Assembly (NCBI RefSeq): GCF_024345225.1
Contig: NZ_BROD01000001.1
Coordinates: 3,234,362-3,298,361 of the forward strand
DNA: 64,000 bases
Direction of reading: 5' to 3'
Source: Clostridium sp. TW13
Lineage (GTDB): Bacteria; Bacillota; Clostridia; Clostridiales; Clostridiaceae
The number at the start of each line of letters is the position of its first letter. Position 1 is the stretch's first letter. Below are positions 43,998 through 53,537 of this stretch, piece by piece. The notes under the pieces are model-generated. The model did no database searches. It was not told the DNA's origin and worked only from the letters and a program-made list of their open reading frames with translations. The position numbers and the translations under genes are program-made.

Positions 43998-46370
43998 TTA
44001 TACCTTAGTATCCAACACAGCTATTGTAGTATCATTAAAGAATTCTGAGCAGTTAGATAATGTTGCTTCTTTTATCTTTTCTGATACAGAAATATCTGCA
44101 CTGTATCCAAGTACATTTAAATCTTTTCTTAATTTTTGTTTTCCTAATGACAAAATCTTTGCAAATTCGCCTTCACACTTCATGTCAATATTAAGATGTT
44201 TATTTTTCACCCCAATATAAGCATCAACTACTCCTATTGTGATTGTTCTTACACTTACTACTAATTTCAAGTTGGTAGAGTCAATCTTCTTTCCGTCTTT
44301 TCTATTATCTTTTATAATAAGTTTGCATGGATAGTCCCCTTGAGTTAAATTTACTGGTATATCCATATAGTAATATTCATTACTAAGTGAATTATAAACT
44401 TTAAACTCAGTTATCTTATCTTTCACCATCTCAAACACTTTATTAGTCAACTGCTCATTATCAGTTTTTATATTCTTAATTACATCTTTTATAATTGATT
44501 TAATTTCTTCTGATTTATCAGTAATTGCTTGCTTTACTATTTCTTGAGAAGTAATTTCGCTATGAATTATTGATGCTTTTTGTAAATTCACTTGTTTCTC
44601 ACTTCCAAGTTCTTTTTGTAAACTACCAATATCCTTAGTAGTTTGCCTTGAATCATTAATATTATTACTTTTATTATTCTCTTCGTGTATATTCTTATTA
44701 CTATTATTTAATGTTCTATCATCACTTTTATCAGTTTCACTTCCAGCCATTGGTGAACTTTCTTCATTCTTTAAAGTTTTACCTTCCTGACTATTAGTGT
44801 TGTTTACAGCATTTTTATCATTAGCAATGTCAGATTTCCCTCTACCTTGTGAAATTTCATTTTCATTGCCAGCATTTACATCTTGTTTCTCATTTTGAGG
44901 CTCTTTTTCTAAGTTAGCAGTATCCTTTGTAGCTTGTCTTGAATCATTAATACTACTGCTTTTGTTAGGCAATAAGTTTTCTTCATTATTCAAAGATTTA
45001 CCTTCATCATTATTTACACTGCTTATATTTTTATTATTTAAATTTTCTTTATCAGACACATTAGAATTATTACTATTAGCCTTACTATCTATTTGATCTT
45101 TATCTTCTAAAATCTTAGAATCGACTAGATACTTTAAAGCATTTTCAATCTTATCTGCCTGCTTATCATTTAATTTTATATCTTCCTGAAAAATACCACT
45201 TAATACTTTCTGTAAATTACCTTTATTAATATCTTGTACTTTAGATCCAGTTGCTGCTGCTTCTTGTTTAAACTTTAATATTATTTCCTTATCAGATAAA
45301 TTAACTAACTTATTTTGTATTTTATCACTCAAAGCAGGTTTGTCCATCGACGTTTTATCATTTAGCAGCACATCACTAACAACATATTTCAATATATCAG
45401 AATCATTAGCTGCAATCGCTTTTAACAGTCCCATCATATTAATTTTAGTTTCTTTGTTAGCATTATATATATCAGTTAATGCTCTAGCTTTAACAGCTTT
45501 ATCAGAATATAGATTAACCTCACCACTTCTAGATATGTTTTCATTAGAAGATTCTATCATTTCATTTTGAACATTATCATTTTTTCCTGAATTCTTTTCA
45601 ACATTCCCTGACTCATTTGTTTGATTTGTTAACCCTTCATTCATTTCAATAGTCTTTGGTTCTATCTGACTAAGCTCATCCTTAAACTGCGATATGCTAT
45701 TAAACAATTCACCATCTTTTTTAGTTATATTTTTAAAAGCATTTATGTTTTCAGCATTAAAATCAATATCACACTCTAAAAATAAAAATACTTCTTTATC
45801 TGTTAACGTCTTGAATTCATCAAAAAATTCCGAAAGGGTATTTCTAATATTAACCGCTTCTGGAGAACTTGAATCAATCTGCTTACTTGAAATATACTTT
45901 TCAATAAACTTATTAGCTGTTTCGGGATTCTGTGTTAAGTCTTCTTTAAAATTAAGTATCCCTTTCAATTTAGCTATATCCTCTTTTGAGGCTTGCATAC
46001 CGTGGCTAAGCATTTCTTTTAATATATCAACATCATCTTTAGATAATCCCTGACTTTTAAGGAAATCCTCAAATACATCTCCTTGATTCTTACCTTCTCC
46101 ATCATTTCTCACTAATTTAAGCTTCAGTTTTCCATCTTGAAAACCATCTACTTGAAATTTAGCTACCAAGTCAGACAATCTAGATATATCTTCACTTATT
46201 TCTGCTGTAAATTGCCAACCATCTGACAATCTAACTGTTACTTCTTTAGCCTTTTCATCAATATTTACTATTTTGCCAGTGAATTTCTCACCTACATCAA
46301 AGCTTAGCTTACTTGATAACTTCCTATCATTATTATTACTATAATTATTAACATTCAAAATTGATGGCAT
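43998..46370 (-). CDS. Large FliK-like (hook-length control-type) protein
   Basis: The 790-residue protein has an N-terminal beta domain (VGEKFTGKIVNIDEKAKEVTVRL), a long polar, Asn- and Ser-rich low-complexity middle, and a C-terminal domain that resembles the FliK hook-length domain (YYMDIPVNLTQGDYPCKLIIK, LVVSVRTITIGVV). In the middle, the motif NDSRQxTKD appears twice (SSINDSRQATKD and NNINDSRQTTKD), and many clauses carry SEGKSLNNEEN-type runs, as in a flexible molecular ruler. It precedes the FlhB-like gene, supporting a role in type III export. No other flagellar gene lies in the window, so this is an inference from the pair. Confidence 0.75.
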   Translation of the reverse strand: MPSILNVNNYSNNNDRKLSSKLSFDVGEKFTGKIVNIDEKAKEVTVRLSDGWQFTAEISEDISRLSDLVAKFQVDGFQDGKLKLKLVRNDGEGKNQGDVFEDFLKSQGLSKDDVDILKEMLSHGMQASKEDIAKLKGILNFKEDLTQNPETANKFIEKYISSKQIDSSSPEAVNIRNTLSEFFDEFKTLTDKEVFLFLECDIDFNAENINAFKNITKKDGELFNSISQFKDELSQIEPKTIEMNEGLTNQTNESGNVEKNSGKNDNVQNEMIESSNENISRSGEVNLYSDKAVKARALTDIYNANKETKINMMGLLKAIAANDSDILKYVVSDVLLNDKTSMDKPALSDKIQNKLVNLSDKEIILKFKQEAAATGSKVQDINKGNLQKVLSGIFQEDIKLNDKQADKIENALKYLVDSKILEDKDQIDSKANSNNSNVSDKENLNNKNISSVNNDEGKSLNNEENLLPNKSSSINDSRQATKDTANLEKEPQNEKQDVNAGNENEISQGRGKSDIANDKNAVNNTNSQEGKTLKNEESSPMAGSETDKSDDRTLNNSNKNIHEENNKSNNINDSRQTTKDIGSLQKELGSEKQVNLQKASIIHSEITSQEIVKQAITDKSEEIKSIIKDVIKNIKTDNEQLTNKVFEMVKDKITEFKVYNSLSNEYYYMDIPVNLTQGDYPCKLIIKDNRKDGKKIDSTNLKLVVSVRTITIGVVDAYIGVKNKHLNIDMKCEGEFAKILSLGKQKLRKDLNVLGYSADISVSEKIKEATLSNCSEFFNDTTIAVLDTKV

Positions 46371-46556
46371 ATTATACTCCCCCCTTTCATAATAACGTCT
46401 ATTTGAACTTTAAACATACTATATTTATCGTAATTATTAATAAAAATCTTAATAATAAACCAATAACTTTAAATATGTAATTAATGCTGATATTTCATTA
46501 CAAAAATTATATGTTTATATATTTGCACCACTATAATTAACTATCTTTAGTATAGC

Positions 46557-46590
46557 AAAAAAGTAGAAATTAAAAAACTTCTACTTTTTT
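46557..46590 (-). terminator. Terminator of tyrS
   Basis: A 12-bp stem (46557-46568 with 46579-46590) with a 10-base loop lies 67 bases past the tyrS stop on the minus strand, followed by GCTATAC; A and T runs form the base of the stem. Confidence 0.7.
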
Positions 46591-46656
46591 ATTATGATTA
46601 TTTGTAAAAAATCTTACAAAGAAACTTCTTAATTCTCAAGTTAACTTAGTTAATTT

Positions 46657-47877
46657 CTATTCAAGAACAATTTTGTTATAGTTCTTCTTGCCTCTTTTAA
46701 CAAGTGCTACTCCATCTTCAAAATCACTTTCAACTAATTCTCTCTTGAAATCATCCACCTTATTTCCATTTATGGACAATCCCCCTTGCTGAACTAATCT
46801 CTTTGCTTCAGCCTTTGATGTCATTATATTAGTTTCTACTAAAATATCTACTATAGCCTTATTAAGCATATCTTTAGATACTGTTACTGTTGGCACATTA
46901 CTCATATCACTACCTGCTGAAAATAATGCTTCTGCAGCTGATTTTGCCTTTGTAGCTTCTTCTTCACCATGTACAAGCTTAGTAATTTCATAAGCAAGAA
47001 CAGTTTTAGCTTCATTTATTGCAGCATCTTTTAATGAACCAAGTCTTCTTACTTCATCCATTGGTAAAAATGTCAATAATGCTAAACATTTTTCTACATC
47101 TGCATCTGCTATGTTTCTCCAATACTGATAAAATTCATATGGTGATGTCTTCTCCGGATCTAGCCAAAGAGCTCCATTAACTGTCTTACCCATTTTCTTA
47201 CCTTCACTATTAGTAAGCAAAGTACAAGTCATGGCAAAGGCAGGTTGTTGAGCCTTTCTTCTTATAAGTTCTACACCAGCTATCATGTTTGACCACTGAT
47301 CATCTCCACCTAACTCCATCTTACAATTAAATTCTTGATTTAGATGATAGAAATCATACCCTTGCATTAGCATATAATTAAACTCTAAAAAGCTTAATCC
47401 TTTTTCAAGTCTTTGTTTGAAGCATTCAGCTGTTAACATTCTATTTACAGAGAAATGAGTTCCAACATCTCTTAGAAAATCTACATAATTAAGATTCATT
47501 AACCAATCTGCATTATTTAATAATAATGCCTTGCCATCTGAAAAGTCTATAAATCTTTCCATTTGTTTCTTTATACAAGAAACATTATGTTCAATTTGTT
47601 CTTTTGTTAACATTTGTCTCATATCAGTTTTACCGCTCGGATCACCAACCATAGCCGTACCGCCTCCAAGTAAGGCGATTGGTCTGTGCCCTGCTTTTTG
47701 CATATGTGCCATAAACATCATTGCAATAAAATGCCCTACATGTAGAGAATCTGCAGTAGGGTCAAATCCTATATAAAATGTAACCTTTTCTTTCTCAAGT
47801 AATTCTCTTGTTTCGTCTTCATGAGTAAACTGCTTTATGTATCCACGTTCTAAAAGCTCATCTAATATGTTAGCCAT
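46657..47877 (-). CDS. tyrS: Tyrosyl-tRNA synthetase
   Basis: The 406-residue class I enzyme charges tRNA-Tyr. It has the HIGH motif as HVGHF ([11 protein letters not shown]), the KMSKS region as KKMGKT ([11 protein letters not shown]), the tyrosine-site residues in GYDFYHL and [14 protein letters not shown], and a C-terminal S4-like RNA-binding domain ([14 protein letters not shown]). I chose ATG 47877, ahead of which GGAGGGATTTTAT is seen; a frame five codons longer lacks a site. Unlike leuS, no T-box precedes it in the 229 bases upstream. A stem-loop of TACGATA type lies there instead. Confidence 0.96.
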   Translation of the reverse strand: MANILDELLERGYIKQFTHEDETRELLEKEKVTFYIGFDPTADSLHVGHFIAMMFMAHMQKAGHRPIALLGGGTAMVGDPSGKTDMRQMLTKEQIEHNVSCIKKQMERFIDFSDGKALLLNNADWLMNLNYVDFLRDVGTHFSVNRMLTAECFKQRLEKGLSFLEFNYMLMQGYDFYHLNQEFNCKMELGGDDQWSNMIAGVELIRRKAQQPAFAMTCTLLTNSEGKKMGKTVNGALWLDPEKTSPYEFYQYWRNIADADVEKCLALLTFLPMDEVRRLGSLKDAAINEAKTVLAYEITKLVHGEEEATKAKSAAEALFSAGSDMSNVPTVTVSKDMLNKAIVDILVETNIMTSKAEAKRLVQQGGLSINGNKVDDFKRELVESDFEDGVALVKRGKKNYNKIVLE

Positions 47878-47925
47878 ATAAAATCCCTCCAAATTTTTTT
47901 TAAATTACCCCTTCATTTATTATAA

Positions 47926-47964
47926 CAAAATACGATAAATTAAAATGTAATCTATCGTATTTTG
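47926..47964 (-). terminator. Hairpin between the GGDEF gene and tyrS
   Basis: Twelve pairs (CAAAATACGATA at 47926-47937 with TATCGTATTTTG at 47953-47964) and a 15-base loop. It could end the GGDEF transcript or act in the tyrS leader; the minus strand tail is TTATAATAAATG, a poor T-run. Confidence 0.5.
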
Positions 47965-48106
47965 ATTTCTTACCTAAAAGATTTTTCAAAATAAAGTTGT
48001 AACAAAATCACATAATATACTTATAGTATATAAGCAAAACAAAATATTATCAAGATTATAGTAAAATTTAGACAAACATAAGAAATTCTATACGCAACAA
48101 AATTTC

Positions 48107-49195
48107 TTAAAAAACGCACTCTTTTGCAGAACTTAAAACTCCATTTTTATTATTCTGCTTTACCTTGTATAACATTTTATCTGCTACTTCTACAACGTCA
48201 TCCAATTCGTCTCCATCATTGGGATAGAAACTTATTCCAAAACTTGCAGTTATATATATAGGAACCTGCGAATTTCCTGCTCTCTCGCTACACAAGTGCT
48301 GTCTTATTCCCTCAATCCTCTCAAACACTCTGTCTTCATTTTCAAATTCTTCTATATATATTATTATCTCTTCTCCACCATATCTTGCTAAGATATCTGT
48401 TTCACTTAGATGTTGCTTAATAATCTCTGTTGCAAATCTTAAAACTTCATCTCCACATTGATGCCCATAAGTATCGTTTACTACTTTAAAATCATCAATA
48501 TCTATCATAACAATTGAAAATCTTCTCTTTTTATTTAAGTTCATTCTACACTCAATAAAATTATAAAAATACCTTCTATTGTAAATAGATAAAAGTGGAT
48601 CCTTTATGGCTACTTCCTGCAGTTTTCCGTACAAGTTTGCATTTTCTATAGCTATAGCTGTTTGAGAAGCTATCCCCGCCATAAACTTAAGGTTTTCTTT
48701 TTCAAAAAAATCCATTAAAGTATGTTCAACCACTATATACCCTACTAATTCATTCCTAATGCATATAGGAGTCCCCATTATAGAATGTATGTTACTCTTT
48801 ACACTTTCATTTGGGTAAATTCCACTCTCATAGTTGATTACAAACTCTCGCCCAGATCTAATATATAATTCTATTTCCTTACTAGGTTTTTCGCATATAT
48901 TAGAATTTGTGACTTTAACAGCCATCTCCCCATCCTTATTAAGATATATTGTGGAATATGTAGCCCCAAAAATCCCAACTATCATATCATTTATCCTAGA
49001 TGTTAGATTATCACTAGATATACTTGAGTTAATATACTTTCCAATTTCAACTATATTGCTTATATTATTTAATTTTTGCTCCACTTCCAAATTTTGAAGT
49101 TTTAACTTTTGTATTTCTTTTTCCACAGAAATTTTATATTGAGTAAATTTGCGCAACATTTCTTCGTAAAGCAATTTGTAATCTTCCATATACAA
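48107..49195 (-). CDS. GAF-GGDEF protein, predicted diguanylate cyclase
   Basis: Diguanylate cyclases make cyclic di-GMP. The 362-residue protein starts with a short coiled coil (IQKLKLQNLEVEQKL), continues with a GAF domain (about residues 45-195; MGTPICIRNELVGYIVVE) and ends in a GGDEF domain with the active motif GGEEI (RYGGEEIII) and IDIDDFKVVNDTYGHQCGD. The usual inhibitory I-site RxxD just ahead of it is not present: the four residues there are SETD. So product feedback may be absent. The ligand of the GAF domain is not known. The gene is single, far from other c-di-GMP genes. Confidence 0.87.
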   Translation of the reverse strand: MYMEDYKLLYEEMLRKFTQYKISVEKEIQKLKLQNLEVEQKLNNISNIVEIGKYINSSISSDNLTSRINDMIVGIFGATYSTIYLNKDGEMAVKVTNSNICEKPSKEIELYIRSGREFVINYESGIYPNESVKSNIHSIMGTPICIRNELVGYIVVEHTLMDFFEKENLKFMAGIASQTAIAIENANLYGKLQEVAIKDPLLSIYNRRYFYNFIECRMNLNKKRRFSIVMIDIDDFKVVNDTYGHQCGDEVLRFATEIIKQHLSETDILARYGGEEIIIYIEEFENEDRVFERIEGIRQHLCSERAGNSQVPIYITASFGISFYPNDGDELDDVVEVADKMLYKVKQNNKNGVLSSAKECVF

Positions 49196-49417
49196 CTCCC
49201 CATGCTAATGCTATACCTTGCATAAAAATTTTTATACCACAAAATTTGCAAATTTATGAAGCATAAAACTAAACATTCTATTAATCTCACTACAATAAAT
49301 TCCTATAATTAGAACTTCTTCTATTTCTATACCATTTGTTTTAATTATACCACCAACCAATTGTAATTAACAATATATTTTCATTCAAGTTATATTACAA
49401 AAATTCAGATGTTTTTT

Positions 49418-50542
49418 CTAATATGTAGCTTCAATTATTCCAGTACCCACCAATTCAATATTGATCTTACATTTAAGTTGAGTCATCATTATAGGGTCTT
49501 TAGGAAACTTTTCATACTTATATTTTTCTTTTACTAATTTATCTATCTCAAAAATATCTACACCTTTAAGTTTATACTTTTCAAAGGTATCATATACTTG
49601 TTTATTTAGATAAGTTTCTGCTTCTAATTTCAATTTATCACTCATCTCTGCAAGTGAATTAAATGTTCCTTGTACTTCACCAACATTACACTTAATCCAA
49701 ATATCTTTATTTAGTTCAAATTTTCCATCAATGTACTTTAAGTTTGTAACTGCTTTTGAACTTATAATTTGAAGACTTATAGTTTTATTTTCATCCATAG
49801 GATTTTTAACTTTTATAACCCCTGTACTAGATACTCCATTTAAATATTTATAATTTGCAATATCATCAGGATTCATCTCTGCCACCATTGTATCATCTCT
49901 AAATACTGCTGCACCATTAAGTTCTAACCTTGATTTATTTAGATCACTTTTCACTCCTAATTCACCCACAACTATATCTTTATAATTCATAGTTGATTTA
50001 CTTATATACTCGTTAATTGTTGTTCCTATAGCTGATGGATTGTTCTTAGTTTTGGTAACTATATCATCAATATAAAAGCCTATGTTTTCTTCTTCACCAT
50101 AAGCCTTACTAAACAAATCCTGTACTTGACCTTTATAAACTAATAAATAAGGTCTTACTATGTATTGCTGAGATCTATTCATTACATCAACATAATTCTT
50201 AATTCCTCGTCTTGCAGCATTATCTGTAAAAATATACGATCTACATTGTGATAAATTAACTTCATAGCTACTAGCCATATTTATTTTCTGAGCTGCTTCC
50301 AAAACTGAACTTCCTTCACCTTTAAATAATTCTCTCTTTCCCTTCTCAGAACTTTCATTTTTACTTCTATAAGGGGTTATACAATCTAAATATATCACAA
50401 TATTTCCTTTTTCATTCACATCAAACAAAGCCGCTGTTGCAAAGACAACCTTGTTTATATCCCTATAATTAAAACATCCTGATAGAGATATGCTTAAAAT
50501 TATTATCAATGATACTGATTTTATGAATTTATTACTTTTCAT
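49418..50542 (-). CDS. Ger(x)C family germinant receptor lipoprotein (GerKC-like)
   Basis: GerC proteins are the lipoprotein subunits of germinant receptors in the inner spore membrane. This 374-residue protein has a signal peptide and lipobox LSGC with Cys23 as the lipid site, followed by the usual start FNYRDINKVVFATA of the family. Its C-terminal domain keeps the common IDKLVKEKYKYE region. It overlaps the GerA-type gene by four bases (ATGA), so they share an mRNA. The neighbouring gene set resembles the C. perfringens gerK locus (gerKA-gerKC with divergent gerKB). The germinant is not known. Confidence 0.92.
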   Translation of the reverse strand: MKSNKFIKSVSLIIILSISLSGCFNYRDINKVVFATAALFDVNEKGNIVIYLDCITPYRSKNESSEKGKRELFKGEGSSVLEAAQKINMASSYEVNLSQCRSYIFTDNAARRGIKNYVDVMNRSQQYIVRPYLLVYKGQVQDLFSKAYGEEENIGFYIDDIVTKTKNNPSAIGTTINEYISKSTMNYKDIVVGELGVKSDLNKSRLELNGAAVFRDDTMVAEMNPDDIANYKYLNGVSSTGVIKVKNPMDENKTISLQIISSKAVTNLKYIDGKFELNKDIWIKCNVGEVQGTFNSLAEMSDKLKLEAETYLNKQVYDTFEKYKLKGVDIFEIDKLVKEKYKYEKFPKDPIMMTQLKCKINIELVGTGIIEATY

Positions 50543-51942
50543 TTATTGTCCCCCTGACTTTTTATTATAGGGGATGAGATTTCATCTAACTTACCCCTGA
50601 AAATTATGTCATTAAACTTATGCTCCTCTACGGTTCCCAATGGATATAAGTAATTATATTCTGCTGTTTCCAAAGAAGCTATATGGGCTAAAAAAACCAT
50701 CTGTCCCATGAAGAACCCTGGTAATCCTAGGGCTGTTGAGAAAACCACCATTATCATTGACCAATATGAGATTGCTCCATATATTTTAGGAATCAAGAAA
50801 TAGCTTAAAGTACTTATTGCAACTACAAGTATTGTTATGGTTGATGCTATTCCTGCCTTAACAGCTGTATCTCCTAATATCAAGCCTGATACTATACTCA
50901 TAGCTGCGCCTATAGGTTTGGGCAACCTTAATCCTGCCTCTTTAATCAATTGAAAGAAAAGCATTACTAAAATAACTTCTATATATGTTGGAAACGGAAC
51001 TCCTGCTCTTGCAACCGCAAGTCTAAATACAAATAATGACGGTATTAGTGAAAAATGATAAGTTATAAAAGCAACATAAGCTGCCGGTAAAAATATTGCT
51101 AAAAATAGTCCTATCCATCTTAAAATCCTGCTAAAATTAGCAAATCTCCTATTTAAATAATAATCATCTGGAGCTTGAAAAGTCTCCATAAAAAAATGAG
51201 GTACAGTTAATACAGATGGCGTTCCATCTACTATAATTGCTATTCTTCCTTCCATAAGCTTCGATACTACTTCATCTGGCTTCTCTGAATATCCTACAGT
51301 ATCAAATAAGCTACTAGTATTTTTAATCTTATCTTCAACATAATTAGTATCCAAGATAAACCTATAATCCATATCATTAAGCTTTTTTCTAATTGAATCC
51401 ACTAACTTCTTTGGTGCAGTTCCTTGAATATAGCTCATACATAAAGCTGTTTGAGATTCTTCTCCAGACTTAACAACTTCAAATTTTAGCTCACTGTTTT
51501 TAGCCTTTTTTCTAATTAAAGCTACATTATCAACTATGGATTCTGTGAAACCTTCTCTGGGGCCCTTTAATACTGACTCTACGCTTGGTTCACCGACACC
51601 TCTTTTTACGAAACCTTTTGCCTCACAATATATTACTTCCGAAAAGTTATCAAAGAAAATAGCAACATCTCCAGACAAGACATGAAAAATAGAATCTTCT
51701 AAATCCTTACTATAACCTACGTTATTTATCTTAAGACTTTTCTTTATTATGTCATCTAGTGTTTTTATGTCTGGATTTTTTTCTATAAGTGGAGCTATTA
51801 TGTATTGACTCATTATATCTGTTGAACAAAGATCATCTGTAAATGCTACAGTAGCCGGTCCTAATGGTGTCTGCACCTCACGATACTTGACATCGAAACT
51901 ATCTTTTAATCTGTTTTTTAAATTTTCTAAATTATTATTCAT
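50539..51942 (-). CDS. GerA family germinant receptor subunit A (GerKA-like)
   Basis: GerA-type subunits form the ion-channel-like core of germinant receptors. This 467-residue protein has a hydrophilic N-terminal domain of about 250 residues (including VEDKIKNTSSLFDTVGYSEKPD) and five to six membrane segments in the second half (FLPAAYVAFITYHFSLIP, RAGVPFPTYIEVILVMLFF, GLILGDTAVKAGI). The family sequence GRIAIIVDGTPSVLTVPHFF is present. It is the first gene of an A-C pair and is divergent from the B subunit. AAGGTG stands ahead of the ATG. Which molecule it binds cannot be told. Confidence 0.93.
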   Translation of the reverse strand: MNNNLENLKNRLKDSFDVKYREVQTPLGPATVAFTDDLCSTDIMSQYIIAPLIEKNPDIKTLDDIIKKSLKINNVGYSKDLEDSIFHVLSGDVAIFFDNFSEVIYCEAKGFVKRGVGEPSVESVLKGPREGFTESIVDNVALIRKKAKNSELKFEVVKSGEESQTALCMSYIQGTAPKKLVDSIRKKLNDMDYRFILDTNYVEDKIKNTSSLFDTVGYSEKPDEVVSKLMEGRIAIIVDGTPSVLTVPHFFMETFQAPDDYYLNRRFANFSRILRWIGLFLAIFLPAAYVAFITYHFSLIPSLFVFRLAVARAGVPFPTYIEVILVMLFFQLIKEAGLRLPKPIGAAMSIVSGLILGDTAVKAGIASTITILVVAISTLSYFLIPKIYGAISYWSMIMVVFSTALGLPGFFMGQMVFLAHIASLETAEYNYLYPLGTVEEHKFNDIIFRGKLDEISSPIIKSQGDNK

Positions 51943-52040
51943 ACATCATCACCTTAAAATATTATTTCTCTCATATAGTTTAATATTCATATTTTTTGAG
52001 AATAATATACTCATAATTTAATCTGAAGGATGGTGAAAAA

Positions 52041-53117
52041 ATGTATAAAACTACAACAATGACCTCAAAACACTTTATATTTTTTGTAGTGAGTACTTGC
52101 TCAATATCATTACTAGTTTACCCTTCTATATTTGTTAAAGAGGGGGGAATGGACAGCTGGATAGGAAGCATTATTGCTTCAGCTATATTCTTACTTACGT
52201 TTTTTTTCATAAGCACCATATACATCAAGCTACCAAATAGAGATTTTAAAGCAGTTGTATATGATTCCTTAGGAAAATTTCTAGGTTCTATATATATTTT
52301 TATTTTTGGTATTATGATATTTATCAGCTTAGTTGGAAGTGCTGCAATTTCTTCTAATGCTATAAGTACTAATGTTTTTGTAAATACTCCTACACCATTT
52401 ATATTGATGTTTTTTTTAGGAAGCGCTTTTTATATCATTACTAGAAAACAAGGATCTCTTAATGTGTTTGTGGTGATTTCAACCTTTTTTTTAATATCTG
52501 CTTTTATTCTATTAACTATATTACTTCAACCTTACAGAAGTCTTGCTTATTTAAAGCCAGTATTTTATACCAACTATGCAAGACCTGGGTTTTACAAATC
52601 ATTATTATTGCAACTAGGTTCATTAAGTTCTTTTTCTATACTTTTACCCATATTCAAAAACATAGAAAGTAAAGAAAACTCCAAAAAATATATTTTCATT
52701 GCTCTTGCAATAGTAATATCAGTAAATCTATTTTCTATGATAGGTGGAATGGCTATTCTTGGTCCAAGAAGATTTGCCAATATCTTTTATCCTCTATTTG
52801 TTCAATCACAAATTTTAAATTACACTAATATTATTGAAAATGGCGATGGTTTTGTTTTATTTTTGCTTACCACAGGGTACATGTTAAAATATGTTATAGC
52901 ATTTGCTTCATTAAGCTTTTTACTTCCCAAAAAGATGACATCTAATACAAGCATCTTAGCATTTATTACTGTAATTATATTCTTTTTATCCGGATACATA
53001 AGTAATAGTACTTTGCTACTTTTTACCCTAATAAAAATCTATCAATATTGTGCAATATTCGTCTTTTTACTAGTGCCAATATTGATATTTTGCATTAAAT
53101 TTTTCAAACGAATTTAG
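52041..53117 (+). CDS. GerB family germinant receptor subunit B (GerKB-like)
   Basis: GerB subunits are amino-acid-permease-like proteins of the APC family that bind germinants. This 358-residue protein has about ten membrane segments from the start (TSKHFIFFVVSTCSISLLVYP) to the end (FVFLLVPILIFCIKFF). It lies 98 bases from gerKA, divergent from it, so two promoters back-to-back should control the receptor parts. The same split arrangement is found in the C. perfringens gerK locus. GAAGGATGGTG precedes the ATG. It is followed by no other ger gene. Confidence 0.91.
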   Translation: MYKTTTMTSKHFIFFVVSTCSISLLVYPSIFVKEGGMDSWIGSIIASAIFLLTFFFISTIYIKLPNRDFKAVVYDSLGKFLGSIYIFIFGIMIFISLVGSAAISSNAISTNVFVNTPTPFILMFFLGSAFYIITRKQGSLNVFVVISTFFLISAFILLTILLQPYRSLAYLKPVFYTNYARPGFYKSLLLQLGSLSSFSILLPIFKNIESKENSKKYIFIALAIVISVNLFSMIGGMAILGPRRFANIFYPLFVQSQILNYTNIIENGDGFVLFLLTTGYMLKYVIAFASLSFLLPKKMTSNTSILAFITVIIFFLSGYISNSTLLLFTLIKIYQYCAIFVFLLVPILIFCIKFFKRI

Positions 53118-53299
53118 CTCATTTATGGTGGCAAAACTATTGTTTTTTTACCCTATAATATGGTATAATTGGGGTGTAAAATAATTTGTTTTTAGGCTAA
53201 TTTACGAGATATCTACCATTCTTTAAAATCAAATTTACAGAATGAGGAAAGTGTTTTTTTGTAAATTATACCTATGGATTTTAAAGGAGGTAACTATAA

Positions 53300-53461
53300 A
53301 TGGAAGACAAAACTATCGTATGCAAAGACTGTGGAAAGGAATTTGTTTTCACTGTAGGAGAACAAGAATTCTTCAAAGAAAAAGGATTTGAAAACGATCC
53401 AGTTAGATGCCCAGAATGCAGAAAAGCAAGAAAGGCTCAAAAATTCAGCAGAGAAAGATAA
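53300..53461 (+). CDS. Small zinc-ribbon protein (53 residues)
   Basis: This gene is too short for a usual ORF filter but clearly real: AAAGGAGG is ten bases before the ATG, and the protein MEDKTIVCKDCGKEFVFTV has two Cys-x2-Cys pairs (CKDC and CPEC) that should bind one zinc, with a basic tail KARKAQKFSRER. It resembles short probable zinc-binding proteins of clostridia, in which the function is not known; it might bind RNA or help a partner. It has its own terminator and is ahead of trpS on the same strand. Confidence 0.85.
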   Translation: MEDKTIVCKDCGKEFVFTVGEQEFFKEKGFENDPVRCPECRKARKAQKFSRER

Positions 53462-53478
53462 TTCTTCTTTGTAATTTT

Positions 53479-53507
53479 ACTCCTACTATAGACTAGTAGG
53501 AGTTTTT
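53479..53507 (+). terminator. Terminator after the zinc-ribbon gene
   Basis: Ten perfect pairs (53479-53488 with 53494-53503), a 5-base loop and a TTTT tail, 18 bases after the stop. Confidence 0.88.
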
Positions 53508-53537
53508 AATTTATATATATTTATATTGGAGGTTTAT

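Noticed and set aside
51943-52040. A sigma-G-like promoter for gerKA (TGAATA, 17-base spacer, AATAATA on the minus strand)
   Set aside because: The start of transcription would fall on the ribosome site, leaving almost no leader. The boxes may be chance in AT-rich DNA.
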